64,000 nt of DNA from Pseudalkalibacillus salsuginis (GTDB taxonomy: Bacteria; Bacillota; Bacilli; Bacillales; Fictibacillaceae): positions 558,001 through 622,000 of the forward strand of contig NZ_JAKJHW010000001.1 of assembly GCF_021646685.1 (NCBI RefSeq), in the 5' to 3' direction. Of this stretch, positions 58,921 to 64,000 are shown one piece after another; within the stretch, counting starts at the first letter, position 1, and each line of letters begins with the position of its first letter. The notes beneath the pieces are model-generated. The model saw only the letters and a program-made list of their open reading frames with translations. It was not told the origin of the DNA and did not search any database. The position numbers and the translations under genes are program-made.

Positions 58921-59856
58921 TTATCTTTGACGTCGATTTCCCCCGCCGAGTGAAATTGGCGTTGTGAAGTGCTTGATCCGTTCCATAATACGCTTTGCCT
59001 TCAATTGTTCTATACCGCCTTTTTGGGAATAGGCGAGATGATCTTCAAGTTCCTCATAATCGTAATTTGATGTATAGCAGGTTGGCAGTTTCTCCATCAT
59101 CCGATATTGTAAGATTGAACCTAATACTTCATCTCGTATCCAGCTGGACATCGTTTCAGCCCCGATATCATCAAGTACTAATACTGGTGCTTTTTTAATC
59201 ACATTCAACTTTTCATCTACGGTCTGATCCCCGATAGAGGATTTCATTTCTCTAAAAAAGTCAGGTGTATAGACGAGAATTGTTTGGATGTTCTTTTTAG
59301 CCAGAGCGTTTGCAATCGCCCCCATAAGAAAGGTCTTTCCCACCCCGAATTCACCGTGTGCATAGAGGCCTTGGGCAGGGCCTTCAGGGCCAGAGACTGA
59401 TTTCACAAACTCTGCAGCCTTCAGAGTCGCTTGATATCTCTCCTGGTCCTTCTTATCAAATTGATCAAAGGTGGCAGTCAGGATGTCCTTTGGGATGAAA
59501 TAGCTTTTGATTAACGACTGTAAATTTTCCATCTCTTCGTTAGCCACTTTACTAGGACACCGAGTGTACGTAACATCAATGATCTGACCTTTAATGAACA
59601 ACTGGGGCTCGTACCCTTTGATCATGTTTCGGCAACTTTTCAGGTCCACACATCCTTTACAATCCCTTGTTCCTTCTATAAACTCCACTAGTCTCGGAAG
59701 GCTCCTGTTGATCATATCAATCGTAACTTCTGGGTTTGCTTGATGGAACGCCTTCCAATCAGGGTGCGACAACACCTTCTTCTTCAGTTCGATTAATTCT
59801 CTTTCTACATTCGAACGCTCGGTAAAACCTTTCATCGATTCTGATATGGATTTCAC
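58921..59856 (-). CDS. dnaI: Primosomal protein DnaI, helicase loader
   Basis: 311-residue AAA+ ATPase that loads the replicative helicase DnaC in B. subtilis. The N-terminal helicase-binding, zinc-linked domain has CKGCVDLKSC near residue 80; Walker A GEFGVGKTFLMGAI and Walker B VLVLDDIGAE follow. The start is GTG at 59856, after GGGGGTGA. It is 11 bases after dnaB. Confidence 0.96.
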   Translation of the reverse strand: MKSISESMKGFTERSNVERELIELKKKVLSHPDWKAFHQANPEVTIDMINRSLPRLVEFIEGTRDCKGCVDLKSCRNMIKGYEPQLFIKGQIIDVTYTRCPSKVANEEMENLQSLIKSYFIPKDILTATFDQFDKKDQERYQATLKAAEFVKSVSGPEGPAQGLYAHGEFGVGKTFLMGAIANALAKKNIQTILVYTPDFFREMKSSIGDQTVDEKLNVIKKAPVLVLDDIGAETMSSWIRDEVLGSILQYRMMEKLPTCYTSNYDYEELEDHLAYSQKGGIEQLKAKRIMERIKHFTTPISLGGGNRRQR

Positions 59857-59867
59857 GTTGTCACCCC

Positions 59868-61220
59868 CTATAGCCCTTTCAAATATTCTTCAAGCCATTT
59901 TTCATCCATTTCTGAAACTTTTTGTTTTTCCTTATCTGGTTTAGGTGAGTCCATCCATTTAGGAAGTTTGTCCTTTCTGACATTCTTCTGTTGGGCTGGT
60001 CTGCCTGATTTTGTTTTTTGCTGTTTAAAGGATTGATAACTTTTATGCTCCGCTTTCGCCAGTTCCATCGCTTCTCTGACTGAAGATATCTTTTTGCGTT
60101 TCCATTGGCTTGCGATCTTTTCTACATGCCCATGAATCAACTTCATATCATTAGTATTTAATACATAATCGATCAGTACATTGATGACCCCTGCTGAAAG
60201 TTTCTGATCAAACATGATGGAGTCGATCAGTTTAAGGTCAGCGCTCGCAGCACGCCCACCCTCGCTGTATTTTTCAAGTAAGGTTCGCGGTGAGATCGTC
60301 TCGAACGTCTGGATCATCAATTCTTCTGGTGATAGATGCTCCGAATTTTTTTGAGGCGGAGCATTCGTATGGCTCCGTTCACTTAATCGTGGCAAATGCC
60401 CTGGCTTTTCGATTTTATACCACCGTTGCACCTCTTGCCTTAAAGAGTAAGGTGTTAATTGCTCATCCCTGAAATAAGCCTGTTGGACGATACTGCTCAT
60501 TTCAATCGGAGATATTTGATAAATGAACGCAAGTCGATGAATGGATTCACGGATGGTATCCGTCAACACCTCTGAAGGAATGATGAAACTGCTCAAGTCC
60601 CGTTCAAGCGCATTGAAATCGAAGTCATCTTCAGAAAAGTTGGGCGCACTTCCCGTAACATTTCCATTTTGGGTATTCGAGATAGCCTGATGGATTTCAG
60701 AGTCTGTTGCCGCTCTGATCTCAGATTCATGTAATGATGAGAACACATCATTAAAGCTAGCTGTAATATTATCGAATTCGTCATGTTGTTCTGTTTTCAG
60801 GACAAAACGGTTTCTTACTTCAAGATATCTTTGCTTCCCTAAACGTCCATATAAATAGACACTTAAAACATCGTCCTGGAAAAACTGCTCTGGCTTTATT
60901 ATCGGTTGTAGTTCATATATGAAAATCCGGTCATCGTCAGTTCGTTTCCGATATGTTTTTAAAAGTCCGATTGCCTCAAGTTTTTTTCGCTCTTCAAAAA
61001 TCTGCTGCATATTCATTTGCGTGTGGTTCATCAATGTATGATGAGAAGTCATTCCATTTAGGTTTTCACTGAAAAGAGTCATGTATAGGCTATATGCTTT
61101 CGCACCTACCAATGGTTGATATAATAGGGTAACCATCTTCAATTCTTCAGCTTGTATCCTTCCCCTGCTATATACTTGAAAGCGGTCGACAGGAAGTAGT
61201 TCTTTCCAATGGTTTTGCAT
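59868..61220 (-). CDS. dnaB: DnaB, replication initiation and membrane attachment protein
   Basis: 450-residue Firmicutes DnaB (not the replicative helicase), a helicase co-loader acting with DnaD and DnaI at oriC and restart sites. It has the N-terminal winged-helix region (LLPVDRFQVYSRG) and a DDBH2-type C-terminal domain (about 325-400). Slightly shorter than the B. subtilis protein. ATG follows AAGGTGA. Confidence 0.95.
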   Translation of the reverse strand: MQNHWKELLPVDRFQVYSRGRIQAEELKMVTLLYQPLVGAKAYSLYMTLFSENLNGMTSHHTLMNHTQMNMQQIFEERKKLEAIGLLKTYRKRTDDDRIFIYELQPIIKPEQFFQDDVLSVYLYGRLGKQRYLEVRNRFVLKTEQHDEFDNITASFNDVFSSLHESEIRAATDSEIHQAISNTQNGNVTGSAPNFSEDDFDFNALERDLSSFIIPSEVLTDTIRESIHRLAFIYQISPIEMSSIVQQAYFRDEQLTPYSLRQEVQRWYKIEKPGHLPRLSERSHTNAPPQKNSEHLSPEELMIQTFETISPRTLLEKYSEGGRAASADLKLIDSIMFDQKLSAGVINVLIDYVLNTNDMKLIHGHVEKIASQWKRKKISSVREAMELAKAEHKSYQSFKQQKTKSGRPAQQKNVRKDKLPKWMDSPKPDKEKQKVSEMDEKWLEEYLKGL

Positions 61221-61310
61221 TTACTTCACCTTTATCATCCCATAATTGGGTTAATCGAGCATAGTTACGTTTATTCTAAAGAAAGGATTTATACTTTCTA
61301 ATGTGCAAGT

Positions 61311-61341
61311 GAAAAAAGAGCTTATGTATAGGTAAGCTCTT
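61311..61341 (-). terminator. Terminator of nrdR
   Basis: AGAGCTTA/TAAGCTCT stem with an 8-base loop followed by TTTTTTCAC on the minus strand. Confidence 0.85.
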
Positions 61342-61802
61342 TACTCGTTCTCTCGTTTTAATAGATCTTTCAGTTCATCGATGAATACGTTGATATCCTT
61401 GAATTGCCTGTAAACGGACGCGAAACGGACATAAGCGACTTCGTCGATCTTTGCTAAATGGTCCATTACACGTTCACCAATTTCTTTACTTTGGATTTCT
61501 GAAGAGCCATCATTCCGTAATTCCTTTTCGACAGTATTTACGACCTCTTCTAAAACCTCAAGCGGAACTGGACGTTTTTCACAAGCCTTTATCAAACCAC
61601 GTAACAGCTTGTCCCGGTTAAATTCTTCTCTGGTACCCTCTTTTTTTACAACGACAAGAGGAATCTCTTCAACTGTTTCAAAAGTGGTGAACCGATAATT
61701 GCATTTTTCGCACTCTCTACGTCTGCGAATCGAACGTCCACCATGAACCGGGCGAGAATCCAACACCCTGGTACCATTATTTTGACAATTTGGACAACGC
61801 AT
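61341..61802 (-). CDS. nrdR: Ribonucleotide reductase repressor NrdR
   Basis: 153-residue zinc-ribbon/ATP-cone repressor that senses dATP/ATP and controls ribonucleotide reductase genes. Zinc ligands are in MRCPNCQNN and CEKCNYRF; the ATP cone covers about residues 49-139 ([20 protein letters not shown]). No NrdR boxes were seen nearby. Confidence 0.96.
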   Translation of the reverse strand: MRCPNCQNNGTRVLDSRPVHGGRSIRRRRECEKCNYRFTTFETVEEIPLVVVKKEGTREEFNRDKLLRGLIKACEKRPVPLEVLEEVVNTVEKELRNDGSSEIQSKEIGERVMDHLAKIDEVAYVRFASVYRQFKDINVFIDELKDLLKRENE

Positions 61803-62017
61803 GTAACCAACCCCATATCGATAAACTTTGCTTTATATCCTGTCATATATAGTCGAATTGTAAAATTATCCTCAACTATAATGATAGTAGAAAGGTGTCC
61901 CTGTGACAAGATATTTTCAAATCAACTGAGGTCCTCGCCGTTTTTCCATTTGGCTCTGTTACAGGTTATTGTTTATTTCGGTTAGCTACAGCGCTGAAAA
62001 GTTATACTTTCTTAACG

Positions 62018-62049
62018 ATTAAAAAAGGTGTGCAGCTGCACACCTTGTT
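62018..62049 (-). terminator. Terminator of speD
   Basis: Palindrome AAGGTGTGCAGCTGCACACC TT (62026-62047) flanked by a T-run on the minus strand. Confidence 0.85.
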
Positions 62050-62061
62050 GGTTTTTTGTGA

Positions 62062-62445
62062 TTACAAATATGCCGAGACCTTTTTCTGGTCAACTTTAAC
62101 CGGACCCATACCTCTTGGAAGTTCTACATTCTCTTTGGACGTAGCACCAAGGGCCTCTGCAATATAATCAGCAGCGACATTTGGATCAAGGTCACCGCAT
62201 GTATAAACATCAATGCTTGCATAACCATGCTCTGGAAAACTGTGAATGGTTAGGTGTGATTCAGAAATGATCACAACTCCACTAACTCCATGAGGTGCAA
62301 ATTTATGAAAAGCAACTTCTCTTACCTCTGCACCTGATTTAAGTGCAGCCTCTACAAAAAGTTGTTCAATATAAGGCATATTGTTCAATTTCTCAACATC
62401 ACAACCCCATAACTCAGCAATCACATGACGTCCCATTGTATCCAT
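62062..62445 (-). CDS. speD: S-adenosylmethionine decarboxylase proenzyme
   Basis: 127-residue short (class 1B) SAM decarboxylase that makes the aminopropyl donor for spermidine. It self-cleaves between Glu62 and Ser63 in [15 protein letters not shown] to give a pyruvoyl group on Ser63; His68 and Cys83 region (YTCGDLDP) are conserved. ATG 62445 (MDTMGRH) is 9 bases after AGGGGGA; an ATG two codons earlier is too close. Confidence 0.96.
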   Translation of the reverse strand: MDTMGRHVIAELWGCDVEKLNNMPYIEQLFVEAALKSGAEVREVAFHKFAPHGVSGVVIISESHLTIHSFPEHGYASIDVYTCGDLDPNVAADYIAEALGATSKENVELPRGMGPVKVDQKKVSAYL

Positions 62446-62788
62446 TTGCATAGTCCCCCTTTAAAATTAATCATGCCTTCAAAAGCATGCGGAAATGGAA
62501 TTTTACCACGGGGGAAAGTTAGTCCAAAGAGGTCCTAACCCTTTAAGTAGTATCCAGTTCCTGAATTGCTTATAACATGAAGTTCACGAAGAACAGTATA
62601 CTGCTTTTCATCATTTTTTGCAAGTTGATTTTTCGATTTTCCACCTCCATAAAAAATACACCCTTGTACTTCCTCATTCCACAATGAAAGAAATAAAAAA
62701 CATATAATCCCTTCAAGTATGGATGATCATATGTTTCCCACAAGCAATGTTAATCCGTTGGCAGCAGACTAAGCAGTCTTTTACACAA
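62446..62788. other. speD-gapB gap
   Basis: The region must hold the speD promoter. A minus-strand frame open from about 62726 to TAG at 62535 ends with protein-like GGGKSKNQLAKNDEKQYT and VLRELHVISNSGTGYYLKG, but has no start with a ribosome site. Overlapping it, a 26-codon ATG frame at about 62651 has AAGGGTG upstream. Neither is called as a gene. Confidence 0.4.
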
Positions 62789-62826
62789 TATAAAAAACGG
62801 AGTTGACCATGAAGGTCTACCCCGTT
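62789..62826 (-). terminator. Terminator of gapB
   Basis: ACGGGGT-A-GACC pairs with GGTC-A-ACTCCGT, followed by TTTTTTATA on the minus strand. Confidence 0.85.
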
Positions 62827-62849
62827 CCACTTTCTGATTATAAGGATTG

Positions 62850-63890
62850 TTACGCAGTTCCGGACAAGCGCTTATTGGATAACGCACCAAGTGTTTCTCC
62901 AACTTTCTCCGCAAGATCGACTACTCGGCAAGAATATCCCCATTCGTTGTCATACCAGGCAAGAACTTTAACTTTTCGATCTTCGATCACCATTGTAGAC
63001 AACCCATCAATGATTGAAGAATTTTCATTTCCGTTGAAGTCGATTGAGACAAGTGGATCTTTCGTATAACCCAGGATTCCTTGCAAAGTTCCTTTAGACG
63101 CTGTTTCGAGGGCTGCATTGACAGTTTCAACCGTCGCATCACGCTTCACGTCGACAACAAGATCAACTAGAGATACATTCGGTGTCGGCACCCGAAGCGC
63201 CATCCCGTGAAGTTTACCTTCTAATTGAGGCATAACCTTCGCGATTGCTTTCGCTGCACCGGTTGATGTAGGTATGATCGATTGACCGCAAGCACGAGCA
63301 CGTCTTAGGTCTTTGTGAGGATTATCGATATTCTTCTGATCATTTGTATAGGCATGAACGGTCGTCATCACACCGTTTTCGATCCCAAATTGTTCATCAA
63401 TAACTTTTACTACCGGTGCGAGACAGTTTGTCGTACATGAGGCATTGGAAAGAATATGGTGCTCTTCCGGAATGTAAGCGTCATCATTTACACCCATCAC
63501 GACTGTAAGATCTTCATCTTTACCTGGAGCAGTGATGATAACCTTCTTGGCACCAGCTTCTAAATGGTAAGCGGCAGTCTCTTTTGATTTGAACTTGCCT
63601 GTTGCTTCAATGACGATATCAATGCCCAAATGCCCCCATGGCAATTGTTTAGGATCCCTATTACTGAGCAACTTGATTTCTTTACCATCTACAAACAGAG
63701 AATTCTCATTCGCTTCAACCTCGAGATCGTAAGTACCATGAATGCTATCGTATTTGATAAGATGAGCTAATGTCTCAGAAGGATAACTTGCATTTATCGC
63801 AACAACATCTAATTGTTGGTTTTTCATCGCTTTACGGAATACCATCCGTCCAATTCGTCCAAATCCATTAATAGCTACTTTAGCTTTCAT
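62850..63890 (-). CDS. gapB: Glyceraldehyde-3-phosphate dehydrogenase GapB (gluconeogenic, NADP type)
   Basis: 346-residue GAPDH. NAD(P)-binding GFGRIG at 9-14, catalytic Cys152 in SNASCTTNC, and the C-terminal YDNEWGYSCR motif. The residue after the second beta strand is Ala34 in AINASYP rather than the Asp found in glycolytic GapA, which fits the NADP preference of GapB. In B. subtilis GapB works in gluconeogenesis and is repressed by CcpN under glycolytic conditions. ATG follows GGAGGGATT. speD is the next gene downstream. Confidence 0.96.
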   Translation of the reverse strand: MKAKVAINGFGRIGRMVFRKAMKNQQLDVVAINASYPSETLAHLIKYDSIHGTYDLEVEANENSLFVDGKEIKLLSNRDPKQLPWGHLGIDIVIEATGKFKSKETAAYHLEAGAKKVIITAPGKDEDLTVVMGVNDDAYIPEEHHILSNASCTTNCLAPVVKVIDEQFGIENGVMTTVHAYTNDQKNIDNPHKDLRRARACGQSIIPTSTGAAKAIAKVMPQLEGKLHGMALRVPTPNVSLVDLVVDVKRDATVETVNAALETASKGTLQGILGYTKDPLVSIDFNGNENSSIIDGLSTMVIEDRKVKVLAWYDNEWGYSCRVVDLAEKVGETLGALSNKRLSGTA

Positions 63891-63913
63891 GTTGAAATCC
63901 CTCCACTATATAA

Positions 63914-63956
63914 AGTGCTATACTTTTTTCTAAAAATCTAAAATTAGTATAACATA
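63914..63956 (-). promoter_or_regulatory. Two CcpN-like boxes at the gapB promoter
   Basis: TATGTTATACT on the minus strand (63946-63956) fits the CcpN consensus TRTGHYATAYW (from memory) exactly and contains a TATACT -10-like hexamer. AGTGCTATACT on the plus strand (63914-63924) fits at 10 of 11 positions. The pair lies 24-66 bases before the gapB start, like the two-site arrangement at B. subtilis gapB. Confidence 0.65.
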
Positions 63957-64000
63957 TTATATGTAAAAGGGAACACTAAATTTATCAATATAAAAAAAAG

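Noticed and set aside
1-64000. CRISPR arrays, prophage, insertion sequences
   Set aside because: No regularly spaced identical repeats with unique spacers, no transposase, integrase or phage structural genes were found. The dispersed repeats have no encoded protein and no visible target duplications.

Overview
The window is chromosomal DNA of a low-GC, endospore-forming member of the Bacillaceae. Evidence: spore genes (gerM, gerE, sspI, ytxC), two Lon proteases (lonA, lonB), the C5 haem pathway (hemA), tRNA-dependent T-box leaders, a GlcT/RAT antitermination site and NADP-type gapB. Gene order over most of the 64 kb follows the Bacillus subtilis hemA to gapB segment. The genus cannot be fixed from sequence alone. 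Almost every gene is on the minus strand. The exceptions are a small membrane protein (854-1318), yslB, rnhC and sspI.

Layout, left to right: 5' part of hemA; a membrane protein; a polar amino-acid ABC transporter; ysxC-lonA, lonB, clpX, tig (protein quality control); ysoA; tRNA-Arg and tRNA-Gly; ysnB-ysnA-rph-gerM; racE-ysmB; the glucose PTS block ptsI-ptsH-ptsG-glcT; gerE; ysmA; sdhBAC; yslB; uvrC; trxA; the fatty-acid degradation operon etfA-etfB-fadB-fadR with lcfA nearby; a 25-residue micro-ORF with yshE-mutSB-polX-yshB-zapA; rnhC; pheT-pheS behind a T-box; ysgA; sspI; ysdC and a dimeric dUTPase; a TVP38 membrane protein and ysdA; rplT-rpmI-infC behind an L20-type leader; thrS behind a T-box; ytxC; dnaI-dnaB; nrdR; speD; gapB.

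Two blocks interrupt the B. subtilis order as I recall it. The amino-acid transporter plus membrane gene lie between ysxC and hemA, and glcT-ptsGHI lies between gerE and ysmB. Both are metabolic modules placed inside housekeeping synteny, with no transposase or tRNA junction beside them.

The most unusual feature is a family of eight dispersed intergenic repeats, all in the same orientation (1330, 1445, 9364, 17483, 31648, 45139, 52234, 55342). They exist in a short form (about 120 bp) and a long form (about 175 bp with an inserted hairpin module). Their arms show compensatory base changes that preserve several stems, so the family looks like a conserved folded element. Several copies end directly at the T-tract of an oppositely transcribed gene's terminator. 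Other regulatory finds are three FadR-like operators (fadR, ysmA, lcfA), a pair of CcpN-like boxes at gapB, an AUU start for infC, and heavy use of TTG starts.
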